From positions 1 to 64,000 of the forward strand of contig JASAMV010009160.1 in the NCBI GenBank assembly GCA_030248065.1: a stretch of DNA of 64,000 nt, in the 5' to 3' direction. Position numbers and translations under genes: made by a program. The stretch comes from Rhynchonema sp. JSB1_4 (lineage: Eukaryota; Nematoda; Chromadorea; Monhysterida; Xyalidae). Under the pieces are notes generated by a model. That model saw only the letters and a list, made by a program, of their open reading frames with translations. It made no database searches and was not told the DNA's origin. This document shows, in pieces, positions 45,901 through 57,136 of the stretch; the stretch's first letter is position 1; each line of letters opens with the position of its first letter.

Positions 45901-47207
45901 TTGAAATATATTTGTTTTGGAAAACAAAATAGCCTTTGATTTCAATGAAGTGGAAAATAACAAACTTTTACTGAAGACCATTGCTCTGCTAAAAGCAGCC
46001 GACCACTACAAAGCAAACTGTTTCTCGGTGTTACAGCTTGTGTGACAGAATGTGAATTACATAATATACTCTGACAATTCTTTTGGGAGAAACTTTTCCA
46101 ACGCGTTGCTTAAAGCGCATGACGCGTGCACTGGCTTTAGCGGTCACGTGACTTCTGTAGCCAGTGCACGCATAATGCGCTTTACGGATCAGGCAACGAT
46201 GTTGAAATATTTCTCCCAAAAGAATTGCCAGAGTATACCTCCTTTCCTAGGCAGTCGTGCATCAAACATTTCCCACACGGTCATCCAGGCCAGACCCATT
46301 GGCGTGTTGCCAGAGAATAAGCGTTGTCGATCAACAAACTGATGCCACTGACGATTGGTCTGTGCGTGAATGTGAAACATCAGCCACGTGAAACAGCCGC
46401 CAATGTAGGTTGTCGGCGTGATCAAATCAGGCTTCCTTCATTGTGTGCCCAGCGTGAAAGTCTGTGACCACCGATGTGTACACTCCGTTACAATTACCCA
46501 ATCTGTATTGACCGACGCGTGCAGAGCTCTCAGCGCAAGAAAATGTTTTAAGGCAGCACACCTTCAACTTTCCAAAGTTGACATTACTAAATCGATTGCC
46601 CTGTTTGTTCGGTCCGAGATCGGCCCATTTCTTCGCTTTGCGTTGTGAGCCCCAATTGAAGGCTGCCACCCGGTGCTCGGCCACGTCTGAAATCAATCAT
46701 CTGTGTTCATCATTCGATTCTGATTGTTTCTCGGTTGTTTCAGGAGTCCCAGTGCTATCGACTGACCACTCAGATCGATCACTCTGGCCAACTGTGTGCC
46801 CAAAATGAAGGCATCCCTGGCCGCTTGACTTGCACTGGTGTCCAGCACGATCAGCACATCCGTGCGACATGCGGCCTCTTGCGCTCGAATTGGGTGCAGG
46901 GCAAGGCACAACTGGAAAAGGAGTTATGATGGAGAGCGTCAAGAAGGCATGTCTTGGTCGTATAATTTACTATCTTATTATTTGACTTTGATCAAAGTAA
47001 AATGCATTGTAGCGTACCAGTTGCTTTTATTTGTCTTGTAGTTGTAGTGCTAGTTGTCTTGTCTTGTAGTATTTGATGTTGATGTACAATATTGATGTCC
47101 CAGGAAACTTGGTCATCGCGCTTATTCCCATAAAAGCCAAAGCGACTAACCAAGACTGCGATAATGCTCTCCAAGTGAATCATTTCGAAACACGGAAGTA
47201 ATCGCAT
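42955..47207 (-). CDS. Secreted protein with two vWA domains
   Basis: This is an extracellular protein, probably in metal-dependent adhesion or matrix binding. Thirteen exons with consistent phase give 491 codons: 47207-47151, 46911-46767, 46686-46583, 46338-46239, 45771-45597, 45312-45246, 45151-45049, 44764-44694, 44555-44463, 43944-43854, 43781-43657, 43458-43378, 43218-42955. The signal peptide is made by joining exons 1 and 2 (SIIAVLLCLALHPIRAQ). vWA 1 has DVLIVLDTSAS, the GNTPMG threonine and FFVSDG. A Thr-rich linker follows (PVTTTTTT). vWA 2 has LVVDFSGSV, GGWTDTG and LVFTDG. Both MIDAS metal sites (DxSxS, T, D) look intact. Two-vWA secreted proteins are common in nematodes, but I cannot name an orthologue. 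The donor of exon 4 abuts a MITE. Confidence 0.85.
46067..46235. mobile_element. TACTCTG foldback MITE, copy 2
   Basis: It has the same TIR (TACTCTGACAATTCTTTTGG) and palindromic interior as 5180-5355, with TA at 46065-46066 and 46236-46237. It sits in an intron of the vWA gene. The TA next to its right edge supplies the T of the GT donor of the preceding exon (read on the minus strand as GAG|GTATAC), so the insertion lies two bases into the intron. Confidence 0.85.
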
Positions 47208-47320
47208 GATTTTCTCTAAAGTCTGAAAAACAGGAGATAAAAGGCGTGTGTGACAAACATTAGGACGCCACTGCGGTTAATCGTAACAACAACGTGTGTT
47301 TTGTTCGCACATCACAACGA

Positions 47321-47679
47321 TGCAGAAAAATAACATTGAATTGATGACATTTATTAACGAAGTGAAAACAACGACAGCTCTACTTCTTTCGCTCATTGAT
47401 TACCCGGGATTTTCGGCGGAAAAAATTAATATATCATACTATAATAACTTTCACGCGGCAGTGAGAAATGCAATGAAAAGTAAAATCGCGCCCAAAATTA
47501 ATGTCGGCAGAGGGCGGGCGCGAAAGTCAATCGTGGGGTCCGGAGTTTTCCGCTTTGAGCCCCACACTGGGACCAGGGCTCTATTTGGGGTAAAAAGTTA
47601 TCCAAATCAACCCAAGAAAGCAACTAGGGTCATTTTCGTACATTTTTCAAAGGAAACCGTGCACACAAGGCGATTGTGA
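47321..47679 (+). CDS. Unrecognised ORF
   Basis: This is a 119-codon open frame starting 114 bp from the divergent vWA gene. I recognise no domain. The first half is amphipathic (NIELMTFINEVKTT), and the second is basic with a GRGRARK stretch. Open frames continue in other phases to about 48071, including a stretch with CPFCN and CYEC cysteine pairs, so this may be one exon or a decayed coding unit. It could also be chance. Confidence 0.25.
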
Positions 47680-50045
47680 TAACATTCAACATGAGTTTCA
47701 CAAAAAAGGTCAAAAATATCGCAATATCGCAAATGCCAGGTGATATATTTCAAGTCCGAAGCTCGACCGCGTTCAAATGTCAGCCACAAAAGCGGCGGCC
47801 GGAATATCGTGATCGGTGTGCCCTTTTTGCAACTTGGATCCAAAAATGAATGGCAATCGTCATCCTGCTGTCGTCCGAAAAACGTCATTCCGGCGAATTC
47901 CGATTAAACACCCCTGCTACGAATGTAGTGACACGGGGGTGGATTCGAAAACTTTGCGAAAAACCTCGAAATGTGGGGTCGCAAATACAGCTTGCTGGAT
48001 ACGTTGAAATGGATATTCAATACCGAACTATTGCGGGACCAGGATCATTCATTATCCAGCTTGTGAATTAATTTTATTCACAATCATACGAGTGCAGTAG
48101 TTCTTCGCTACTGATGTCAGAAGCTGTGCTAAATGGCCATAAAACGTGTTGCAGAAAGATGACACTGTTTCATGCGTGTGCTGATAGTTTTTTTACACAA
48201 CACAGAGCAGTGCCAAATCATTGCCAAGTCGACAGTTTTTGATGTTCTCATTTCGCTTGACATTGAAACCATCACCGTTTAGTACTACTGTAAGTTAGCA
48301 TTTTTGTTTTGCAGCAGACGTTAGGATTCAGCATTTGCTATGTTGCGTAAGTTTCAACGGGATATGAAGGTCGTGCATGCCACATCATAACGCCAATGTT
48401 TTCGCTGCTTATTTTCCATAGAAATTCTTTTCCAAAAGCAGCAACATGATATTTTATGAATTGTGCCACATTACTGTACGCTAGCATTTATCTTACGACA
48501 ACCGTCTGCTCCTGTACTCTATGACTGCACACATGGCAAAGTCTGCGACTGCGTGCGTATTGAAGTTATTGATTTGAATCACAAATCGGTTATACTCCGA
48601 GAATGATTCGTGTTGTGTAGAAACATCAGCAAATCGCTTTTTTTAATCAATATTGACCTGCGCTCATTTTTAAACCGCTGATGTTTCACAACAGACATGA
48701 AGGCCATACCGGTGGAGACTCAGGCTGATAACATAACGATATTTTTTAGCATCACTAGGCACTTTAATTCGACTGACATATTCAAGAACAAATTATATAT
48801 CGATAAAAGTGCGGCAGTAGATACTACTAGTGAAATCACGTCTGTGGTTGCCGTAAGTGTGAAAGTTATTCAGGTTAGAAAAACGGAAATTAACGCCACA
48901 TTCCAGTGAAGGTGCGACTTTCGGTAATTTTTCATTTCTTTTCAGATTTTTTATGCTGCGATCATGTTCATTAAAAAATAAAGTATTTTCAGGTTTTATG
49001 CGCCGTGGAATGCACTCTTTTCCAATTCAAACGCCGCATAAATAAAGTAAGCGACAAAATTCAGTAAACTGACCATTATAGTGATAAAAAATGAACAAAA
49101 TAGCATAAGATACCAGCAGAGATAATATGGGGATATACATACCAGGATCATGAGATAAAGTGTAAACAGAGCAAAAATAAACATGCGACAACTTGTGGTA
49201 ACAAGGCATAACATCTTGGAATGGTATACACAATCACCTGCTTCTGTGTGAAAACAGTCATTTTTGATCAGATGGAAAGCAAAACATAAGAAAGGTACAA
49301 AAACAGGTAGACAAACATAATGAATAGGAATTCAATGGCAGGTGAATGGTAATAAAGATGGTGGCCAAAAACCATTGCTGATTATTGAGTGCTGCAAACA
49401 TTTGAGGATACAAATAACGCTAATTCGTGAGAATATAAAATAAATAGAAAATTCACGCTCTCTTTCCGACTATGAATGACATATGAAGGCATCGAATCCA
49501 CAGAAAACAAACAGCAGAAAACAACGTCCACACACAGAAATGCTTGTGAGACTTTTTTTACTTTTTTTATTTTGCAAGCATCTTCTGTTTGAACGGATGT
49601 AAAACACATATGTACGAAGCACCAGAAAGAGCTCACTAATAGCTAAATATGAACCGAGATTTTTAATTGCATCAATCAAGTTAAGAGCATCATAGTTGTT
49701 TACAACTAAAATTGATTTGTTCTCGAACAACCAACACAATGAACAAAAGCACGCGAAAGTGTAGCGCACAATGTGGCCCAAAAACAATCTTGAAGAAATT
49801 TCATTTGCACACAAACGGGACCACGAATGAAGCAGTCATTACAACGTGACCACTCCCACAACTCGTACCTCAAAAGGTTCGCTATGGTTGGGCAAAGTGT
49901 GGCCATAAATCGGAGATTAGGCATCCTAAGAAGGATTCAGTTGAACAGCTTACCTTACCTACCAAATCCCAAATGTGCAACGAAAATGCCTTCACAAAAA
50001 CAAAGCGACAGCGACTAGCACTCATTCATTCATTTTTATTGTTCT
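47680..50045. other. Region without a firm gene
   Basis: A 70-codon plus ORF (48697-48909) lies next to a TGATGTTTCA motif. The minus strand at about 48996-49370 has strongly hydrophobic open frames (LFTLYLMILVCI, FCSFFITIMVSLLNFVAYF) that might be exons of a small multi-pass membrane protein. Another minus ORF covers 49470-49814. None matches a family I know, and the splice sites do not settle a model. Confidence 0.3.
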
Positions 50046-53000
50046 CTATTTCACGCCCAGTTTAGCCATACACCTGGCGAGACCCTGTTCTTCATATTCT
50101 TTCTTCGATATCCAAAAGTCCAGGTCCCGATCGCGCATCAAATGTGCCAACACAGCACCACCCAGGAACACCATGTGCTTGCGACGTGGCGGTGCTTCGA
50201 TTCGAAGTTTGAATTTCTGTACAAAAAACGTTAAACATTGGTTCGCCACATGTGCTATTGTAATTCCATAGTTGCAAGATGAAAAGAAAAGGCCGGTTTT
50301 GCTGGAAACAAAATTCCGTTTATTAGCGAAATCCAATTTTCTCGAAAACAATGATATCCGTTTTGAATCTTTACGGAAATAACGTGCAAAACATCTTCGG
50401 TGCTTAGAAACAGCAGGCAGCTCCGCAAGGTTGATAACGAGGTGGGGTAAGGTAATTTCGCGTGCTTGGGAAGTAAATCGATAAGTTTCGCAAAGTGAAA
50501 AATTAGGCAATAAGCAAGTACCATATAACAGAATAGAACACCTGAAACGCAGCGACGTCGCCTCTGAGCACCCGCTCCAGGTACAACTGCTTCAATTCAC
50601 GTTCCAACCGACTGGGCAGGCCGGCGTACATCGTCGAACCACCACTGAGCACGATGTGTTTGTAGAATTCGAGTCGTGTGTCTGTGATTAAGCACGAATT
50701 CGGTTGGTTTTGAGCCGTGAAAAATGTACGAATAAAGTGCGCTTATGTCGCTGGCCGAATAAATCAGGAAAGTGCGCAAGGCGATACCGCCATTCTTCCA
50801 AGCCGGGATTGCGGCACATCATTGGGAGATTCCATCTATTCCGACGCGCGCTGCCCCCCCCCCCCATTTACTGACCGCATTTATCACAGCGACATTACCC
50901 ACAAAAACACAAGACTCGAACACCTATTTCGGTGCTGACACAGTTCAGTTTGTGTCTGCTTTGACCACCACCCACCGTGAATGCAATTGACCAGGGTGGA
51001 ATATAAAGCGTTTACGCCGATCAAAATCAGTGTATCACATCAGCACTGTATCATAATCACAAAATTAAATCGATACAAAACAGTGTCAGTGGTCAGCAGC
51101 GGCTGCGTTCGCGTAAAGGCTAAAGCTGACACAGGCACAATGACCAACCGATATCGGCCGATTGTATGACATTGAACAACAATTCACTGATTCCCACACC
51201 CTCGACGTTGATCAGATGCGGCTGGAACAACACCTCGGGCGCTTCGAATCGCTCGCCGCCGATTTTAATGATTCGACCATCCGGTAGCTAAAAGGCTATT
51301 ATTGTTATTTTGTCCACCTTATTCGGGGGAAGGGGGCGGGGTGGTGTCAGTATCGTCAAGTCTATTTGAACCTCGAATGTCTACTGGCTGTAGTCAATAC
51401 GCAAAATCAAATCGCACGTAAAGCTGTAAGATACGAATGAAGATAGTAAAGGCACGGCAGGTTTTAAACACTAGAATGTGCAACGCAAAACGGAATACCT
51501 TCAACCCAGAATTTGGCTCAAGCGAGTTTTTCTGCTGAACAACCGGAGAAAGTAAAAAACTTGCCGTGTAGGGTTCGACCAGTACGGTTGTTTCAAGCGC
51601 CAGTTTTTGTTCCTGGAAAGAAATAGAATTAACAAACAAACAATTGCGCAACTGCAAATTGCAAAATAACCAAAAGCAGCTTGAAATTCACATCTAACCT
51701 GATCGACATCATAGGCGACATAACACAGTTTTTCTTTTATTTGTCTGACGGTCTCAAAATCGGCCGAATGATTGAATGCATAGCCGCGCAGTAATAAAAG
51801 CTGAAGAAATGCCATGAAATGCGTGAGTAGGTTGTGGCTTGTGACGTTGGGGTGTTTTGTAAGATGAATGAGGTTATTGTCAAAGACCCTGGCATTGGCA
51901 TAGTTCTAAGGTCACCCCTGGATTGGACAGAGACATGATCTGCACCTTTTAATCAGTGACAACAAAAAGTAAAATACGAAGATCGCATACTGAAAAAATT
52001 GTGCATCAGTTGCTTGACGGTAAACTAAACTCAGTGGACCTAATGTAGCAACGCGATAAACAACAAACATGCCTTGATCAAATATTTGGTCACATCGCGT
52101 CCGGCAATGTCCAGTCGTCTGGTCAGATGGTTCATAGCGAACCCTTCAAACACCGGACAAATATGTGTGACACCATCACCCGAGTCGATGACAACACCAG
52201 TTAGCAGACCTTGCGCGTACAGGGTCAGCACGGCCTAGAATCAGAGATTAGTGTTCAGTGAAAAACGGATTTGTTTTCATTGAGCTGTGGATGACTTGAA
52301 ACTGTGAATACACCAAGTAGTCTCAGTTGCAAACAGTGACAGCGTAACGGTCGATATGCCTTGGTCGAGCAACTTCGCATTTCGGGATTTACTAATGCGG
52401 CTACTGGAGTAAAAAATCTTCTCGGACTGTGTCCTGAGCAGGGCATATCCAATCCGAGCGCAAGAATAGGTAAGCCGACCTATGTACATTTTTTCGAAAC
52501 GCAGAATCATCATTGCTGTCATGACTCATGAGTACATGACATGATGCGAAATCTCAAACTAAGGCATAATAAATTATAGCTCGTCCTGACATCCTTACCT
52601 GAATAGCGATGTAGACCGAATCGAATCCGTACTGCTCAAACATGTACTGCAACATTTTCTCTCTGTTGCTCATTGGATTCATTGGAGGCTCGGTTAGCAG
52701 TAATTTGCACTCGTTCGGATCGATATTTAATTTGTCCTCCTACATGAATTCGAGTTATTGTCGGCGTGTTCCTCATGACGCTTTTTCCAACAAACTTGTC
52801 AAACAGCAAACATTAGCAGGCGAAAATCAAGACTAGGCACCGTATTTGGTAAATGCGAAGGGCAGAATAAGCAAAACACTTGCTGTGGTGACAAGAAATC
52901 TAAAACTTGGGTCGTTCATTAATGTCAATGTACAATGACTAACGCCGAATGTGTGATCCCAAACATGGCACATATCGTCCCAATTCCTGACAATGCCGTT

Positions 53001-54048
53001 ATCCATTGGATAATTGACCTCGAGCATTTGACGCAACGCCGTGCACTCCTCGCCAACCATTAGGTCCTGTCAAAAGTAAAAGGTCTTCTCGTTGAACCGG
53101 TGGGTTGGTTAACGGTAACTCTGAACACTGGAATCTCAATTCAAACTTAGCAGCATCCAATGTTTTATCTAGTTAGTACCTGCTGCAAGTTGCGCAGCAA
53201 ACTGGTCGTTTTTTATTTGTGCCTGTCTAACATCTTTTAGAAAAACAATTACAGAAGTCAACCTTTATCTCAATATCGCCCACTCTCGTCGACGATCGAA
53301 TAATCGGCCGGCCGACAACGGACGGAAAAATGTGAGACGGAAAATTGGTGCCCGCATAGCCACACTTGACAAACTGAAAGTTAGTTGAGCTTCAAAACGA
53401 CTCGGCACCCATAGGTTGAAACCATGGTGTAGCTTAGCTACCCAGGCGGGGCGGCAACCTACTGTACCACCAAAAATGTGGGGCGGTAACCTACCTGCTG
53501 TACCGGCCGAGCTAGGGGGGAACAAAATTTTTTAGGTCTAAATATTGATGAAATGTACTCTAAAACGCTAATTTCGCGCGTGCCGCGCGATTTTTCGCCT
53601 ATTTGGAGTAAAAAATACCGTAAAACCTAAATACAGCCCCCGGAATAGAGCCCACCCCCAAAAATGGGTCAGTGAATTAATAGATCCCCCGGAATAGAGC
53701 CCCCAAATTAGGTCAGTGAATTAACAGAGCCCCCCCCGTCTATTTAGGTTTTTACGGTACAGATTCCGATTTCATACTGTTTTGAACCAAAAATCGCCAC
53801 CTACTGAACAAGCCGGGGGCGGCGACCTACCTACTGTACCAGGTCCAGGACGGAGCGTCAACCTACCTTACCTACCTACTGTACCTAGGGGGGCTCCCCC
53901 ATCCCCCCCCCCAGCTACACCAGTGGTTTGAAATGACTCGACACGCACCCAAACGCCAAATCAAAAAGCCAAACAGGACACCCAAATTCATGGAACTCAC
54001 CCCACTGCCATTGTCAACCACCAGTATCTTCCGACCTTTACTGTCCAT
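50046..54048 (-). CDS. ACTR2: Actin-related protein 2
   Basis: Arp2 is the ATP-binding subunit of the Arp2/3 complex, which nucleates branched actin. Ten exons give 394 codons, the usual length: 54048-54001, 53373-53263, 53066-52944, 52739-52599, 52234-52073, 51800-51699, 51612-51565, 51287-51149, 50681-50542, 50216-50046. The actin fold is nearly unbroken: [61 protein letters not shown], the Arp2-typical [43 protein letters not shown] and [16 protein letters not shown]. Two introns begin with GC instead of GT: after 52073 (GCATGT) and after 51565 (GCAAGT). The AATAAA lies only about 6 bp past the stop (50035-50040), so the 3' UTR is very short or another signal is used. Intron 1 contains repeat sequence with a MITE (53616-53759). 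Confidence 0.95.
53420..53900. repeat. CGCGCGATTTTTCGCC repeat in Arp2 intron
   Basis: This is a fragment of the dispersed repeat also present at about 5440-5660 (opposite orientation) and 58250-58380. It shows GCGCG-ATTTTTCGCCTATTTGGAG, and tracts of ACCTACCTACTGTACC flank it. The 144-bp MITE 53616-53759 is inserted within it. Confidence 0.6.
53616..53759. mobile_element. TACCGTAAAACC MITE, short copy
   Basis: The ends are TACCGTAAAACCTAAATA and TATTTAGGTTTTTACGGTA, with TA at both margins. The interior repeats GGAATAGAGCCCCC and GGTCAGTGAATTAA. It is 144 bp. The paralogous repeat at about 58337-58356 reads GAGTAAAAATACCGATTT without the insert, which gives an empty site. Confidence 0.75.
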
Positions 54049-55251
54049 AGCGATTGAAACCCACAAGAAAACGGTGCACCCAAGAAAAACGCTGGAGCCG
54101 TCGATGAATCACCGTGACTGGCGGATTTGGCTCTCTCTCGCTTTGACTAAAAAAATGCAAAACCATAAAAACCAAAATAACTGTTAGGAATTCCACCCGT
54201 TTTGTGTGTGCTTAAGCAAAGTCCCATACTTAAGCTTTGGGCTTCTGTTTCAGGTTTAGGCTTGCGGTTAAGCTTAGGCTCAGGCGCTCGGGCACCAGCT
54301 TGCATCACATAAAATACACAGCCACCACGACGGAAAACGGCTGTATCTCTCGTGGACGCGTGCTCGGTCGGGTGGATTTCCGTATAAATTGGTCGCTCCC
54401 GCTCGCAGGAATTTGGAACATAGATCAGGATCGGCTACCTAGGGCCGGGATTTTTTACTTTTTACTTTACTTTAAAATACAGCCCCCAAAAATAGAGCCG
54501 CCCAAGAATACAGCCCCCCCTAAAAGGGGTCAGTGAAAAAATACAGCCCCCCTTGATTTTAGGTTTTACTAGTTCTTGGTCAGGGTGTTGACGATAGATA
54601 GATTAGATTTGGGACCCGAAATGTGTTGACGATAGATAGATGCAGTGTAGTTCCTGGTCCGGAGGGGGAGATAGCGGACCCTCCGTTTTTTTTCGGAGGG
54701 GGAGATAGTGTACCCTCTAGGGGGGAAGGGGGAAGACCCAAATTCAGGAAAAGTCACTTTTTGAGGTTAACAATTTGACCTATTTTTACCCTTTTTGGAA
54801 AAAATCTTCATAAAAAGGGTATTTTGGCGCGACTTTTGAGAACATTGACCCAAAAATCACACATTTTAGGCCTAAAAATGCCCATTTTAGGCCTGAAAAT
54901 GCCTATTTTAGGCAAAAATTGAGGGAGATAGTGTACCCGGAGGGGGAGATACCGTATTGTCGGAAATAGAACCCGGGGGTGTATTTTTTCAATGGGATCA
55001 TTTTGAGGGGTTCAATTATTGGGGGGGTTATACTTTTCATTCGGCCCCCCGACGAAAAAATCATTGTTAATAATGCCCATAAAAATGGCTTGTTTTCGGT
55101 ATTTTCTAACTTCAACAGCGGCAATTGTGCTTAAAAAGCTGTATTCTGTTGTGTACGCAAGCTTAAACAACGTTTGACACAACAACACAGCACTACCATA
55201 CCACTAATCTGTGGTACGGTGAAGGTTGGGGTGGGGTTCTATTAATGGGGG
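54049..55251. repeat. Mixed repeat flank upstream of Arp2
   Basis: It contains TTAGGC-bearing repeat (about 54250-54300), TACAGCCCCC/TAGAGCC blocks (54475-54570), TGTTGACGATAGATAGA units (about 54587-54642) and a truncated CAGTGTAGTTCCTGG element starting at 54643. A GC-rich AGGGGTTCAATTATTGGGGG block lies near 55010. No exon is seen. The Arp2 promoter presumably lies just above 54048. Confidence 0.45.
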
Positions 55252-55780
55252 CAGCGTAGTTCCTGGGGGGAAGGGAGACCCCCTTTAAGGTACACTAATT
55301 TTCCCGACCAAGGCACACTAGTACACTAATTTCCCCTCCGGGCATAGTAGTGGCAGGGGGGGTTGGGGGGTTACCCCCCTCTCAGTACTTACCTACCACA
55401 AAACCCGAGGGGGGTTGGGGGGTTGAGTACTTACCTCTCACAACTCCAAATCATACCTCTCACAAGCAATTTTATACCTTTTTAAGGCAAAAATCGGTTT
55501 TCGACCTTATTTTCCCAAAAATCGCGCGAACCCACCCATAATACCTATTTTTCGGGGATTTTCGGCGAAAATTTGGGGAAAGTACTATTTTTACCTCAAT
55601 TTTTGGCCAAAATTGTATCACAAAAACGGTGTTTTTTCGCCTTTTTGGGTGACCAAAATCATACCTCTCACGCTTCCGGTCCCAACCCCGCATCATACTT
55701 ACCTCCCACATATGGGCCCTGCCGGCCAAAATTTTACGGCAGAATATTCTATATTCTGCCGTAAAATATTCTGCCGTAAC

Positions 55781-56232
55781 TATGCTGTCATAAAGAACCG
55801 TTCTTTATTTTTCGTGGAAAAAAAACGGTTTTTTCCGAAAAAAAACCGTTTTTTTCCAAATACTTTTCCAGTACTTAAGAACGTAATTTCGAAAAATATA
55901 ACAATTTCAGTGCAAAATTTGTTCGAAGTGACGAGAGTGCTCTTGAAGAGTGTTGAAGTCAGTCGAAAACACTTGGTTTACACGCTTTTTGGCCCATTTT
56001 GGGCCGGTTAATTTTTGTGCTCGAGCCAATTTTTCACTGAAATCGAAAAACTCATCAGTTTTGCATTACAATTTTTTGGAAAAATTGGAATAAAGTACCG
56101 ATATTTTTCCGATCAAAAACCGAAAAGGTACCCACGGAAAAATAAATGGAAAAGTATTCGGGTCTCGGAAAAAAACGGTTTTTTTCGGTTTTTTTTCGGA
56201 AAAAAACCGGTTTTTTTCCGCCTGCCAGTATA
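55781..56232. mobile_element. TATACTGGCA MITE with 8-bp duplication
   Basis: It is related to 12472-12874. The right end reads as TATACTGGCAGGCGG in reverse complement, and the left end TATGCTGTCA differs by two bases. The perfect target duplication is GCCGTAAC at 55773-55780 and 56233-56240. Mirrored AAAAACCGTTTTTT tracts lie inside both ends. It is inserted into a GGCAGAATATTC unit of the surrounding element. Confidence 0.8.
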
Positions 56233-56473
56233 GCCGTAACTAGTATAGAATATTCAGCCGAAAAAAATAAAAATAAAATTTGTCCATATAGTAATACAGA
56301 GGGCTTGGTTCTGTGACACTTCAATACACAAAACACCGCTTTATCATACATTTAGAATATTCTGTCCTCGGCAGACTATTCTAAACTGGGGCATAGCTTA
56401 CGTTTAGAACATTCTGCCGAATCGTTGATTCGTTTTGAACATTCTGCCGTCGGCATGCTGTTCTAAACTAGAT

Positions 56474-56890
56474 TACCGTAAAAACCTAAATAGAAGGGGG
56501 GCTCTATTAACTCACTGACCCCATTTTGGGGGGCTCTATTACGGGGGGCCTCTATTAATTCACTGACCCGAACCTGAAAAAATTGTTCCCAGAAATACCC
56601 CCAAAAACCCCTAAAAAGGGCTTTGAAAGGATGTTTTTTCGCTTGTAATCGCATTTATTCGTGTCTATTCGTCAATAAGAGGCGTATTATGTGCTCTGAA
56701 CGAACAACAAACGTGCATAAATGTACCTGTGCACCACTATCAAGCGTTAATACACTACTGTATGGGGGTGTTACTTAGGGGGGGCTCTATTCCGGGGGGG
56801 GGCTCTATTAATTCACTGACCCCTTTTTGGGGGGCTGTATTACGGGGGGGCTCTATTCCGGGGGGGGGCTGTATTTAGGTTTTTACGGTA
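56474..56890. mobile_element. TACCGTAAAAACC MITE, longer copy
   Basis: The ends are TACCGTAAAAACCTAAATA and its mirror, with TA margins at 56474-56475 and 56889-56890. The interior has GGGGGGCTCTATTA and TCACTGACCCC blocks, shared with 7693-8526. It is about 417 bp and non-coding. Confidence 0.7.
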
Positions 56891-57118
56891 AACTTACATT
56901 TAGAATGTTCTGCCGAAACATATTGTAAGTTTAGATCATTCTGCCGAAATTATGCACCCTTCACGGCTCCAGAAACGACAATCCACATCTCTACAATTAA
57001 TAGAGGCCCCCCAAAATGGGGTCAGTGAGTTAATAGAGCCCCACTTCTATTTATGTTTTTACGGTAAACGCAAAGGAAAGGGAAGCAATCAAGTGTTTGG
57101 CTCTGACTTCCTTTGCAT

Positions 57119-57136
57119 TTAGGCTTAGGCTTAGGC
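57119..57136 (+). repeat. Interstitial (TTAGGC)3
   Basis: Three perfect TTAGGC units sit inside a dispersed repeat. Related stretches are near 4792-4826 (reverse strand) and 54250-54290. TTAGGC is the telomere unit of most studied nematodes. Here the runs are short and embedded in a repeat whose flank (CCAGCCAGGAAG) is also shared, so they are not telomere ends. Confidence 0.7.

Noticed and set aside
57119..57136. Chromosome end or telomere
   Set aside because: Only three units, inside a dispersed repeat with unique sequence on both sides.
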